From Flavobacteriales bacterium ALC-1 (lineage in GTDB: Bacteria > Bacteroidota > Bacteroidia > Flavobacteriales > Flavobacteriaceae), in NCBI GenBank assembly GCA_000171875.1, contig ABHI01000001.1:1148027-1212026 (forward strand): a stretch of 64,000 nucleotides of DNA, given 5' to 3'. The position numbers and the translations under genes are program-made. The notes under the pieces were generated by a model that was not told the DNA's origin, did no database searches, and saw only the letters and a program-made list of their open reading frames with translations. Shown in pieces: positions 19,863 through 27,383 of this stretch (positions are counted from its first letter, which is position 1; the number at the start of each line of letters is the position of its first letter).

Positions 19863-20448
19863 ATTTGATTAACCTAAATCCAACACCTATATTATAAGTG
19901 GGTTTAGGTAATTGGTTTAGATTCATTCTGTAACTCACAAACCATTTCCCTTTTCTGTTATATTGCAAGCCTAAGCTTATATTGTCAAAGGTATTAGTAT
20001 TTCCTCCAAACTCAGAAAAAACATAAAGTCCACTTCTATATGTTTTGGGATACTCAATAGTCTTAGTAACCGTAATTTCTCTCGGTACTTTAAGTTTATA
20101 TGCTATTTCACTATCGAGCAAATTGCCTTCTAAAAGGTTGTAACTAAAGATATCTATATCATTATTGCTCAAGGTATCTCTATATATTCTAGCTTTTACA
20201 AATAGAGAAGTATCTATTTTTTGAGGTAACCTTTCTACAATTTTTGAAGTATCACCCTTAGAAACATAAACCGTTTTATAAGTTGTTGTTTGTACTTTAA
20301 AAGTATCTATTTTAGTTTGCCAAATGGTATCTCTTATAATTGAAATTTTAGGCGCTTCTTTTTTATCTATACGATTACATTGTCTATTAAACAAGTTTAA
20401 AAGTAATAGCCCTAAAATGACAATTAACATTGTATTTTTAGTCTTCAT
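19861..20448 (-). CDS. N-terminally anchored envelope protein at the end of the lysis/fibre cassette
   Basis: The 195-residue product has an N-terminal membrane segment (MLIVILGLLLLNLF) with a cysteine just after it (Cys24), a periplasmic stretch with repeated RDTIW / TKIDTF / KTVYVSKGDT strands, and a C-terminal part rich in alternating hydrophobic strands (GLYVFSEFGG, ISLGLQYNRKGKWFVSYRM) ending VGFRLIK. Similar short proteins are seen near holin/endolysin genes in Bacteroidota prophages as I recall. A spanin-like role in outer-membrane disruption is possible from position only. No family name is assigned. Confidence 0.55.
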   Translation of the reverse strand: MKTKNTMLIVILGLLLLNLFNRQCNRIDKKEAPKISIIRDTIWQTKIDTFKVQTTTYKTVYVSKGDTSKIVERLPQKIDTSLFVKARIYRDTLSNNDIDIFSYNLLEGNLLDSEIAYKLKVPREITVTKTIEYPKTYRSGLYVFSEFGGNTNTFDNISLGLQYNRKGKWFVSYRMNLNQLPKPTYNIGVGFRLIK

Positions 20449-20479
20449 TTTTTTATGGTATTGTTTGGTTGGGAATAAG

Positions 20480-20543
20480 AAAAGCCTCCTTCTCTAACTT
20501 ATTTTGCTTCCTAAAATTCGGTTAGAGAAGTTCGTAGGCTTTT
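20480..20543 (-). terminator. Long hairpin after the fibre gene
   Basis: AAAAGCCT and CTTCTCTAAC at 20480-20498 are complementary to GTTAGAGAAG and AGGCTTTT at 20521-20543, leaving a ~22-nt loop. It stands between the fibre gene (upstream on this strand) and the last cassette gene and most likely ends or attenuates transcription. Confidence 0.6.
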
Positions 20544-20562
20544 AAAAATTTAACGTTATTCT

Positions 20563-21690
20563 TTAAGCAATAACAACTACCCTGTATTTATCTAGAGCTG
20601 GTGCTGTGCTAAAAGTTAGGCTAATCGTATTTGTGTCTACAATAGTCATAATACAATCTGTAACTGTTTTAGTATTTACATCTCTTACTTGTATAATGAC
20701 ATCTTCAGAACCCAAATTATGATTTACATTAATAGTTGTTAATGTGCCATCTCCAATAGTTGATGAAAACTTAGAAGTACTATTAGCTTTCACCCATTCT
20801 TTAGTAGACAAAGCTTTATCATTAGCGGCATCAATTTGAGTAATTGATACGTCACTTTCAATTAACCCTTTAAAATATGACGGTAGATCAACAACAGAGT
20901 TAATGGCCTTCATATTAGCGTTAGGCAATTGTATTCCATTATCTAATTTTAAATATGAACCCTCTGCAACTGTTCCTCCGGTTTGATTTAGGTCTATTAA
21001 AACACCTGTCCACCCATTTACCGTTCCTGCTTCAAGGTCTAAACCAAAGACACCACTATTGATATTAGAAGATGTAACATTGGCATTATTCTGAATGACT
21101 TTACCTCTTAATCCTACAGCATTAGCAACTGTACCCGTGCCTCCGTAATCGTCAATTTTTACATAGTTTTCAGATCCGCTTAACAAGTTAATTGTTCCTG
21201 AGCCTGTGTTTCTGTAAGATGCTTGGTTATAACAACCAATCATTTCTCCTGGTGTTCCTGAGTTTTGAGTCCTTACCCTATTAAAAGCGCCATATACATA
21301 GCCTATATCTTCTGGTGCGTTATGCGTTATAAGGTTGTTTACTCCATAAAAAAATTGATTAGCAACAGATTTTATTTTTGTAATCGCATTATAAATAGAA
21401 AATACATTACCAGTATTTTCATCTGAATAGTTGATATTTAGATTCCCGTTAAAAGGATTACTAGGAGTATCACCATCTGTGATGGTTAGATTACCACCTA
21501 CTAGCTCCACATCATTTGTGGTACTATTACCTTCATCTGTAACTTGTTGTAAATTCTTCGCTTCTATTTTCTCTCTAGAAATCACTTCGTCCTTATGCCA
21601 AAAGGAATCCCAAGTGTCATAATATTCATCTTGCTTAGGTTTATCACCTGTTTCAAAATAACTTCTTATTTTTTCTTTATTTTGTTTCAT
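20563..21690 (-). CDS. Phage-tail-fibre-like protein with FWHKDE adaptor domain
   Basis: The first ~35 residues (KIRSYFETGDKPKQDEYYDT, then WDSFWHKDE) are almost identical to the start of the smaller protein encoded at 23363, marking a shared attachment domain. The middle (about 40-300) is a beta-rich, Asn/Gly/Thr-rich shaft. The C-terminal ~65 residues (NVNHNLGSEDVIIQVRD, then LDKYRVVVIA) match a terminal domain common in phage and phage-like fibres. It probably forms a receptor-binding fibre of a particle or a surface-bound adhesin. No phage baseplate gene is nearby. Confidence 0.65.
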   Translation of the reverse strand: MKQNKEKIRSYFETGDKPKQDEYYDTWDSFWHKDEVISREKIEAKNLQQVTDEGNSTTNDVELVGGNLTITDGDTPSNPFNGNLNINYSDENTGNVFSIYNAITKIKSVANQFFYGVNNLITHNAPEDIGYVYGAFNRVRTQNSGTPGEMIGCYNQASYRNTGSGTINLLSGSENYVKIDDYGGTGTVANAVGLRGKVIQNNANVTSSNINSGVFGLDLEAGTVNGWTGVLIDLNQTGGTVAEGSYLKLDNGIQLPNANMKAINSVVDLPSYFKGLIESDVSITQIDAANDKALSTKEWVKANSTSKFSSTIGDGTLTTINVNHNLGSEDVIIQVRDVNTKTVTDCIMTIVDTNTISLTFSTAPALDKYRVVVIA

Positions 21691-21711
21691 TGTATTTTAT
21701 GTTTTAGTCAT

Positions 21712-21750
21712 AAAAGCTGAAACCAAATAAGTGTCTCAGCTTTTAATTTT
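21712..21750 (-). terminator. Hairpin between two fibre genes
   Basis: AAAAGCTGA (21712) pairs perfectly with TCAGCTTTT (21736) around a 15-nt loop. It separates the repeat-containing fibre gene from the FWHKDE fibre gene and could terminate or tune downstream expression. Confidence 0.6.
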
Positions 21751-21761
21751 TTATGTGTTTA

Positions 21762-23360
21762 TTAAATTTCTTTCAGTACAACATTAGAAATACTTCCATG
21801 AAAACCTGTATTGCTTCTTAAAATAAAGTTACCAACGTCGGTATTATTTACAGTAAATGTTTCTGAATAGGTTCCATTAGCACTTCGCGCTGTCATATAA
21901 CCTGTAGAGCTCGTATATGGTCTAAACACACCAGATACGTAATCTGAAATTTCATAAGTAAGATTGTAGGTCTTACCTTGTATAAGCACATTTTGGTATG
22001 CTCCCGAGTTATCGTTTGTGTCAAAATTCAGTTTACCATTACTGATAGTAATATTTGAAGAGAGGCCAACCCAATTGTGTTGATGTGAAAAATCTGAATT
22101 TAATAATACATTATCACCTTTTGGAATAACATTTATTAATCTACAAGACACATTATCTAGTGCACAATCATTATCGGTACCAGCATAGAATAATAAATTC
22201 GTTGTATTGGCTTTTAGTAAATATTTTTTGTTTCCTGTACCGTTATTTCTTAAAAAACTGTTATATGCGTATAGGTCTATATAATCTGAATTATTTAAAA
22301 TATTGAACGATATATTGTAAAAACTATATCTCTTCATAACTGTTTGCATCAAATTTCTATTAGCAACAGTTGCGGTAGCTGAACTTACAGCTTCTCCATT
22401 AATTTCAGTCCATCCATTTGAACCTCCGACATTTGATAAATTCCAATCCGTAAACCCATTAGAAAAGTCACCATTTAAAACTAGATTATCAGATACATAA
22501 GGTGTATATACCACCTCTTTTACTGAAACATTATTAAAAGTAGCACCTAAAACTTCTGCGCCTGGCTTAATATATATATCACCATTGAGCAACCTTGAAA
22601 AAATAATGTTGCGTCCATTTTTAAAAAATATACTATGTCCATCAGAATTTAAAAGTCTATAAGTTCCAGAATTTAACTCAACGTCTAATTCTATTTTATA
22701 TAATGTATCATTATCTCCTATATTTTGTAATAATGCCGCTTCATTAATTCCTTGGTTTTCGGCTTTATTGTTATTAATTACCCAATTATCGAAGCTTCCG
22801 CTTTGGACTTGCCAATCATTTAATCCATTCGAAAAATCTCCATTTAAAACTAGCTCTTCACCATATAAGGCTGTGCCTTCTATAATAGGTTTAACACTAA
22901 TATTACTAATAGTAAATCCACCTCCACTGCCATTTACACTTGGTGAAATTCCAAAAACTATATAATCTGCCTCTTGGCTAGATTCCCCATCTACAAATAG
23001 CACATGATGCCCTTCCTCATAGGTTTTATAAATATTAAACATTGGCTTTGCATTCCAGTTTCCTGGCATTGAAAAATAAGCCAACTTCCCAACTTCTATA
23101 TCAGAGATATCAAACTCAATTTTAAACTGTGTGCCAAAAGATTGTGTATCTATACTTTGTCCTAATCTTACACTTTGACCGCCATTATTAACACCACTAA
23201 ATGTTGCAGTGTTATTAGTAATACTCCATTCACTACCTAGTGTAGTCCAATCTGTAGAACCATTAGAAAAATCTCCGTCAGTTATAAGTTCCGATCCAAA
23301 AACAAAGTTTTTATAAGGGTCTGAGTCTTTTTTTTGTATTAACTGTGTTTTTCTTAACAT
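21762..23360 (-). CDS. Fibre-like protein with four carbohydrate-binding-like repeats
   Basis: The 532-residue product is built of four jelly-roll-like repeats, each opening with a GDFSNG..DW signature: ELITDGDFSNGSTDW (about residue 24), ELVLNGDFSNGLNDW (about 169), NLVLNGDFSNGFTDW (about 292) and NVLLNSDFSHQHNW (about 421). This looks like tandem carbohydrate-binding modules used in fibres or adhesins. It lacks a signal peptide and the FWHKDE domain, but its ATG lies 2 bp after a gene that consists of that adaptor domain plus one fibre segment. The two therefore probably act together. Confidence 0.6.
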   Translation of the reverse strand: MLRKTQLIQKKDSDPYKNFVFGSELITDGDFSNGSTDWTTLGSEWSITNNTATFSGVNNGGQSVRLGQSIDTQSFGTQFKIEFDISDIEVGKLAYFSMPGNWNAKPMFNIYKTYEEGHHVLFVDGESSQEADYIVFGISPSVNGSGGGFTISNISVKPIIEGTALYGEELVLNGDFSNGLNDWQVQSGSFDNWVINNNKAENQGINEAALLQNIGDNDTLYKIELDVELNSGTYRLLNSDGHSIFFKNGRNIIFSRLLNGDIYIKPGAEVLGATFNNVSVKEVVYTPYVSDNLVLNGDFSNGFTDWNLSNVGGSNGWTEINGEAVSSATATVANRNLMQTVMKRYSFYNISFNILNNSDYIDLYAYNSFLRNNGTGNKKYLLKANTTNLLFYAGTDNDCALDNVSCRLINVIPKGDNVLLNSDFSHQHNWVGLSSNITISNGKLNFDTNDNSGAYQNVLIQGKTYNLTYEISDYVSGVFRPYTSSTGYMTARSANGTYSETFTVNNTDVGNFILRSNTGFHGSISNVVLKEI

Positions 23361-23362
23361 TT

Positions 23363-23776
23363 TTAAACTGTATTTAAGTTTTTAATAAATCCTCTAATCA
23401 TATCACTTTCTACACTAATGGTGTAGCGATTCCATTTGGTACCATCGTACAAATCACTATCGGCATCAAATAGCACTGTATCATTAAATACTATTGGATG
23501 ATCACCACTAATTTCTAGTTCAATGATTTTTATTAAATCACCCGTAGGGACATTAATAAAAGTAATATCGGTTGCTCCAGTCAGTGCTAAGCGCCATTTA
23601 CTTGCCAATGCCACATCGACATCATAAGAGCCAGATACCGCTGTATTAACTATGCGATGCTCAAATTGCGATTCGTCTTTATGCCAAAACGAATCCCAGG
23701 TATCATAATATTCTGCCTGTTTTGGTTTATCACCTGTTTGAAAATAACCTCTTATTGTTTCTTTACTCTGTTTCAT
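23363..23776 (-). CDS. Short FWHKDE adaptor / fibre-base protein
   Basis: The 137-residue product begins with the same ~35-residue adaptor (TIRGYFQTGDKPKQAEYYDT, WDSFWHKDE) as the fibre encoded at 20563. A ~95-residue beta domain follows of a sort seen in phage tail fibres (LALTGATDITFINVPTGD, then LYDGTKWNRYTI). Its start overlaps the holin gene end by 14 bp, and the repeat fibre gene follows after 2 bp, a tightly coupled order. It may be the base to which the repeat fibre attaches; that is inference. Confidence 0.6.
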   Translation of the reverse strand: MKQSKETIRGYFQTGDKPKQAEYYDTWDSFWHKDESQFEHRIVNTAVSGSYDVDVALASKWRLALTGATDITFINVPTGDLIKIIELEISGDHPIVFNDTVLFDADSDLYDGTKWNRYTISVESDMIRGFIKNLNTV

Positions 23777-24212
23777 TTTTGTTTGTGTTTATATTATTTG
23801 TTTCGTTTTCTTCGCCTTCTGTAAGGCTATCTACAGTGTCTTTTAAAGGGGTTAATCTTATGAGATTTACCAAGGCTTTAAAAGGGTTAACACCATAGAT
23901 TGTATTGTAGTTTTCTAAAATGGACTTTATCTCTGCAATGGCAATAAAGCCAGCTATAATTTTTAAAAATGGCACCTCGTTAACGATGTGTTTTTCTAAA
24001 AAATAAGCCGCTAAAATCACTAAGTTGTAGATAAAGAATTTAGAAACGGTGTGTGCTATACGCGATCCTCTTATAGGAATATGCTTTTTAAAAGAGGCAT
24101 ATGATCCTGTAATAAAATCGACAATAATTAAAAAGATCATGGTTATGATTACACCATGTAATGGTGATAATAGCGTTAATAACCAGAACGTAAATTTTAT
24201 TAGTTTTTCCAT
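23763..24212 (-). CDS. Phage holin family protein
   Basis: The 149-residue product has at least three hydrophobic segments (FWLLTLLSPLHGVIITMIFLI, FFIYNLVILAAYFLE and FLKIIAGFIAIAEIKSILEN) and a charged, Asn/Glu-rich C-terminal tail. The layout, with IIVDFITGSYASFKK after the first helix, fits the toxin-secretion/phage-lysis holin group. Holins form pores in the inner membrane that let endolysin reach the cell wall. It overlaps both the endolysin gene before it and the adaptor gene after it by 13-14 bp, as in phage lysis modules. Confidence 0.75.
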   Translation of the reverse strand: MEKLIKFTFWLLTLLSPLHGVIITMIFLIIVDFITGSYASFKKHIPIRGSRIAHTVSKFFIYNLVILAAYFLEKHIVNEVPFLKIIAGFIAIAEIKSILENYNTIYGVNPFKALVNLIRLTPLKDTVDSLTEGEENETNNINTNKNETE

Positions 24213-24634
24213 AGTTTTTCTAATTTTTTATAGTCTAATACTCTGTTTTTGGGGTATGCTTTTATGCATACTTTGTTGCCTTGATTACCTCCAAGTACAT
24301 AGACATAACCTCTGGTTTCTTTAATAAAAAATGCCACATGGCCTTTCCAGCTTTCTGGTGACTCTCGCCAAAAGATGACGATATCACCAACCTCTGGATT
24401 CACCACAGACTTACCAACGCTAAGCCAGCTTCTGGCATTGAGTTTGCCTGAGAATTCGTAACCCGAAGTCTTAGCTACCCAATTAGCAAACGCACTGCAC
24501 CAAGCGGTTTCGTCTTTTAATTTTTTACCATTAAAACCTGTATCATTAAAATATTTTAATATTCTACGGTTGTCTTTGGAGCCAACAATTTCCTTAACGC
24601 CATACTCAGACAGCGCTTTATTAATTAAATGCAT
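24200..24634 (-). CDS. Endolysin-like cysteine peptidase (TIGR02594 / CHAP type)
   Basis: The 144-residue product contains TAWCSAFANWVAKTSGY (catalytic Cys near residue 46) and a later GHVAFFIKET with the His partner, plus VGDIVIFWRESPESWKG. This is the NlpC/P60-CHAP-like fold of TIGR02594 proteins, peptidoglycan amidases or endopeptidases often encoded with holins. No signal peptide is present, in keeping with export through the overlapping holin gene product. It is the first gene of the holin-fibre operon, which starts after a 400-bp non-coding stretch. Confidence 0.78.
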   Translation of the reverse strand: MHLINKALSEYGVKEIVGSKDNRRILKYFNDTGFNGKKLKDETAWCSAFANWVAKTSGYEFSGKLNARSWLSVGKSVVNPEVGDIVIFWRESPESWKGHVAFFIKETRGYVYVLGGNQGNKVCIKAYPKNRVLDYKKLEKLWKN

Positions 24635-25033
24635 TGGTTTAAAATTTTTTGATTAATCGCAACTACATTATGTAAGTTGCTTTTTAGAACATGGTGCTAT
24701 TTGTAAAAAAGGAGACCACTTTATAAATTAACGCGAATGGCATTCCTCAATTACATGCTATTAACACATATGTTTGATATTATATTTTAAGCAGACCAAA
24801 CTCTAACCAAAGATTACTTTAGTATATTGTTTCTTAACCAGAATAGATTTAATCTAGGTTGTACAGTTTCTACTTAACACGAAGTTTTTGTATCTAACGG
24901 TAAACGTTGTTAGAAAAGCGAATACAAATATAAACATATTACATACAATAAACAAACATTTTACAAATTAAATGTGTTAAATTTTGTAATTTGTTTTAAT
25001 TCAGTATAATACCTAGGAAAGGAATAGTTTGTC
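24635..25033. other. Non-coding gap inside the cassette
   Basis: No credible gene is visible in about 400 bp of AT-rich sequence. It should carry the promoter of the endolysin-holin-fibre operon on the minus strand. It also holds one copy (24899-24922, plus strand) of a 22-24 nt element found in opposite orientation before the 1163-residue gene, followed by ACAAATATAAACAT, which resembles sequence before the S24 repressor gene. It may be the scar of a lost regulator gene. Confidence 0.5.
24899..24922 (+). repeat. Inverted-repeat copy 1 flanking the toxin half of the cassette
   Basis: GGTAAAC, two extra bases, then TGTTAGAAAAGCGAA. The reverse-oriented partner is at 33080-33101, and the 14-nt core GTTAGAAAAGCGAA is identical in both. 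The meaning (shared operator, promoter duplicate or element end) is open. Confidence 0.55.
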
Positions 25034-25534
25034 TTAATCTTCTTTAGTCTGTTGATCTAGTATTTTTAAAATAGTAGGTATGCGATAATCGCCATGTAAC
25101 AGTTTTACATTATCTAATACAGTTTCTTCTGGTAAACCTATAGAAGATACATATAGTGGGTTTTGGCTTTCTCCTCTATAAACAGGAGTAGATACCTGTT
25201 CTGTATTATGAAACGCTCTTTTAGCAATACCTATAATTGGTATCTTCTCATCTAGTGCTTGCCATAAATGACCACCCAAACCAAAGGTTTTGTTATTATC
25301 TACAAAAACATGCCCATCTACGATAATTACCTCAATAGTAGTTAGATCTACTTGTCTAATCAACTGAAGAATACAAGGCAATTCTCTTTTATAAAATTGA
25401 CCTGGCTCATAAGGAGCAACATTAGTAATGATATCTGTAATAATGTGATGAGGTGCTTTATCTGCCCAATTAAATAGTACTCCTACAGATTTTGAATAGC
25501 TTTCTTTGTAATGGACGTCTATGGCTAGTAACAT
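25034..25534 (-). CDS. Endonuclease V family protein (short form)
   Basis: The 166-residue product shows endonuclease V landmarks: AIDVHY (Asp6), YEPGQFYKREL (Glu51), VDGHVFVD followed by GLGGHL (Asp73), and IGIAKRAF (Lys105). The family cuts DNA or RNA next to deaminated bases such as inosine. It is shorter than the usual ~220 residues, and the C-terminal catalytic histidine region is replaced by LYVSSIGLPEE, so activity may differ. It is isolated between two terminators or gaps within the toxin cassette, and may be a passenger repair gene or part of the defence cargo. Confidence 0.7.
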   Translation of the reverse strand: MLLAIDVHYKESYSKSVGVLFNWADKAPHHIITDIITNVAPYEPGQFYKRELPCILQLIRQVDLTTIEVIIVDGHVFVDNNKTFGLGGHLWQALDEKIPIIGIAKRAFHNTEQVSTPVYRGESQNPLYVSSIGLPEETVLDNVKLLHGDYRIPTILKILDQQTKED

Positions 25535-25562
25535 TATTTTTTGTTATTTGGTTAAAGTACAA

Positions 25563-25588
25563 AAGCCACAGCTATTATGCTATGGCTT
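25563..25588 (-). terminator. Hairpin between MORN-like and endonuclease V genes
   Basis: AAGCCACAGC pairs with GCTATGGCTT (9 of 10 bp) around a 6-nt loop. It lies after the MORN-like gene in transcription order and separates it from endonuclease V. Confidence 0.6.
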
Positions 25589-25650
25589 GGTTTGCTTATT
25601 ATTAATGGCGCTCATCATAGATCAGTGCTAGCGAAGAGGCTTGTTAGAGA

Positions 25651-26058
25651 CTAAATTGTGTAGTCTTCCCTTTTCCCTTTTTTAATTCCGTTTTTTAATT
25701 CATATGTAATTTCGCCTTGCTGATTATATTGTCTTACAATCCATTTCCCATTTTCCTCTACTTCTTCATGACGAATACTGCCATTTTCCCAATATGCTAT
25801 TGAAGGACCAATCTCATTAAAATCATCAAATTGAAAATAATATTTAACCTGTCCGTTGTTGTAATATTCTACTTGATAACCATATTCTCTTCCGTTTTTC
25901 CATTCATATTCTAACTTTGTCGTTCCATTTGAATGGCGTTCAAAAACTAAAAAACCTGTAAACTTATCATTTGATAATTGTGTTGCTTTTTTCTTGTCGC
26001 CTCTTTTAAATTCTATTCTTTCTAAATCGGGTTTTATTAATTCCATGTTTTCATCCAA
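25651..26058 (-). CDS. MORN-variant repeat protein (YwqK-like, possible immunity factor)
   Basis: The 135-residue acidic product consists of repeats of the MORN-variant type (YQVEYYNNGQVKYYFQFDD, PSIAYWENGSIRHEEVEENG, RQYNQQGEITYELKNGIKKG). Such YwqK-type proteins often accompany polymorphic toxins as antitoxins or immunity proteins. It has no signal peptide. It follows the SMI1/KNR4 immunity gene by about 100 bp with a terminator between, so it may be a second immunity gene or belong to a lost toxin. Confidence 0.65.
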   Translation of the reverse strand: MDENMELIKPDLERIEFKRGDKKKATQLSNDKFTGFLVFERHSNGTTKLEYEWKNGREYGYQVEYYNNGQVKYYFQFDDFNEIGPSIAYWENGSIRHEEVEENGKWIVRQYNQQGEITYELKNGIKKGKREDYTI

Positions 26059-26103
26059 ATCATCTAAATGATGCTAAATAATTTTAACTAACAATTAGTC
26101 ATA

Positions 26104-26144
26104 GTGTTAAAACCGCTCAACAAATACTTGAACGGTTTTAACAC
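26104..26144 (-). terminator. Strong hairpin after the immunity gene
   Basis: GTGTTAAAACCG (26104) pairs perfectly over 12 bp with CGGTTTTAACAC (26133) around a 17-nt loop. It follows the SMI1/KNR4 gene on the minus strand and closes the chassis-toxin-immunity unit. Confidence 0.7.
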
Positions 26145-26159
26145 ATTAACTCAAAACTC

Positions 26160-26564
26160 TTAAACGCCTCTAATTTTTAGTTCTTCGATGAACTCAGCGA
26201 ATGAATTTGAAATTTTATACGGTTCTTGATCAGAATGGTAAGCATATATTTCACCATAATTATCATCAACATAACCTATAGCTAGATACCCTCCTTCTAA
26301 AGTGCCTATTGATAACAACTTTGGGTACAAAAAGGACTTCTTAAGGCGAAAAAAGTCCTTTACCTCTTCAACCTCGTCTAAACTAGATAAGACTAATTCT
26401 TTATTTCTGAAGGAAAAAAAATACTCTTTGCCCGAAGGAATACTCCCTCCATTATATTTTTTCATATGAGCCTTATAATCTTCAGGTAATTCTTTTTCTA
26501 ATACTAGTTCTAATTCATTTAAGTCATCTTCCCCTAACTCATAATCTTTATCAAATACTATCAT
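26160..26564 (-). CDS. SMI1/KNR4 family immunity protein
   Basis: The 134-residue acidic product shows the SMI1/KNR4 pattern: LNELELVLEKELPEDYKAHM, then YNGGSIP, FLYPKLLSIGTLEGGYLAIGY, GEIYAYHSDQEPYKI and SFAEFIEEL. Members bind and neutralise nuclease toxins, commonly of the HNH/ENDO VII class. The gene follows the WHH nuclease gene by 1 bp, the classical toxin-immunity order, so it is very likely the cognate immunity gene. Confidence 0.85.
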   Translation of the reverse strand: MIVFDKDYELGEDDLNELELVLEKELPEDYKAHMKKYNGGSIPSGKEYFFSFRNKELVLSSLDEVEEVKDFFRLKKSFLYPKLLSIGTLEGGYLAIGYVDDNYGEIYAYHSDQEPYKISNSFAEFIEELKIRGV

Positions 26565-26565
26565 A

Positions 26566-27378
26566 TTATTGTTTTTTTAATTGATTAAATATTTCTAATA
26601 ATTGTGCATTACTGCCCATGTGTGGTGTTGTTCTCTTGTGTAAAGGAGTATAAACTAACTGAAATGTACTTTTTAAACTACCGTCTAAATCATCTAGGTG
26701 GTGCCAAGTCAATTTCATTTTTCTACAAATCTCTTGATACTTGTTTATCAATTTATTGTCTGTCACCCCTATACTTCTCCAACAATTTTTAAAATCAGAT
26801 GGCCGATCCCCTGTTACAAATGTTCTTGTCTCACCCTTGTGTTTCTCAATAAGATTTTGTATTTGCTTAACATAAACTTCGTCACCTTTAGGTATAATTC
26901 CATTTCCAAATTTACCATTTTTTAGATACGCCTCCATACCTTTAAAAGTAGGTGATATTTCAAATTCACTATAAGGTACATTGGGAGTATCTGAATTATT
27001 ATATATATAACGTTGTTTTTTGGGGTCGTTTTTTAGAGCATTTTTCCCTTTTTCTATAATTTCATTTTTTTGGGGATAATTAATTAACCTTTTATAATCA
27101 TCTATGAAATCCCCAAAGACTCTTATAAATCCTTTAGAGTCTACCAATGCATCATTTACTTCGGAAATTACAACTCTTTTCAGGTTCTTAATCTCAATCA
27201 ACTCTTCCAAATACCTTGCCAAAGCTTCTTCCTCTGATAAATTTGGATATTCTTTTTTGGCAACATCTTGATAATCCTTTATTTTTTTTGGTGCATCTGT
27301 TTTTTTAACACCAGACTCAATGATATTACCCTTGGTATCCACTAAACTACTATTTTTATTTTCATATATCATACACAT
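26566..27378 (-). CDS. WHH-type HNH/ENDO VII nuclease toxin
   Basis: The last ~75 residues carry the WHH nuclease pattern: CRKMKLTWHHLDDLDG (about 217-232), FQLVYTPLH, then TTPHMGSNAQL. These are the conserved Trp-His-His and distal histidines of the HNH/ENDO VII toxin class. The N-terminal ~180 residues are helical and charged (KDYQDVAKKEYPNLSEEEAL) and probably link the toxin to its carrier. There is no signal peptide. It starts 5 bp after the chassis gene stop and is followed by SMI1/KNR4 immunity. It is a separate gene rather than the C-terminus of the chassis, which is unusual for polymorphic toxins. Confidence 0.78.
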   Translation of the reverse strand: MCMIYENKNSSLVDTKGNIIESGVKKTDAPKKIKDYQDVAKKEYPNLSEEEALARYLEELIEIKNLKRVVISEVNDALVDSKGFIRVFGDFIDDYKRLINYPQKNEIIEKGKNALKNDPKKQRYIYNNSDTPNVPYSEFEISPTFKGMEAYLKNGKFGNGIIPKGDEVYVKQIQNLIEKHKGETRTFVTGDRPSDFKNCWRSIGVTDNKLINKYQEICRKMKLTWHHLDDLDGSLKSTFQLVYTPLHKRTTPHMGSNAQLLEIFNQLKKQ

Positions 27379-27383
27379 AACAC

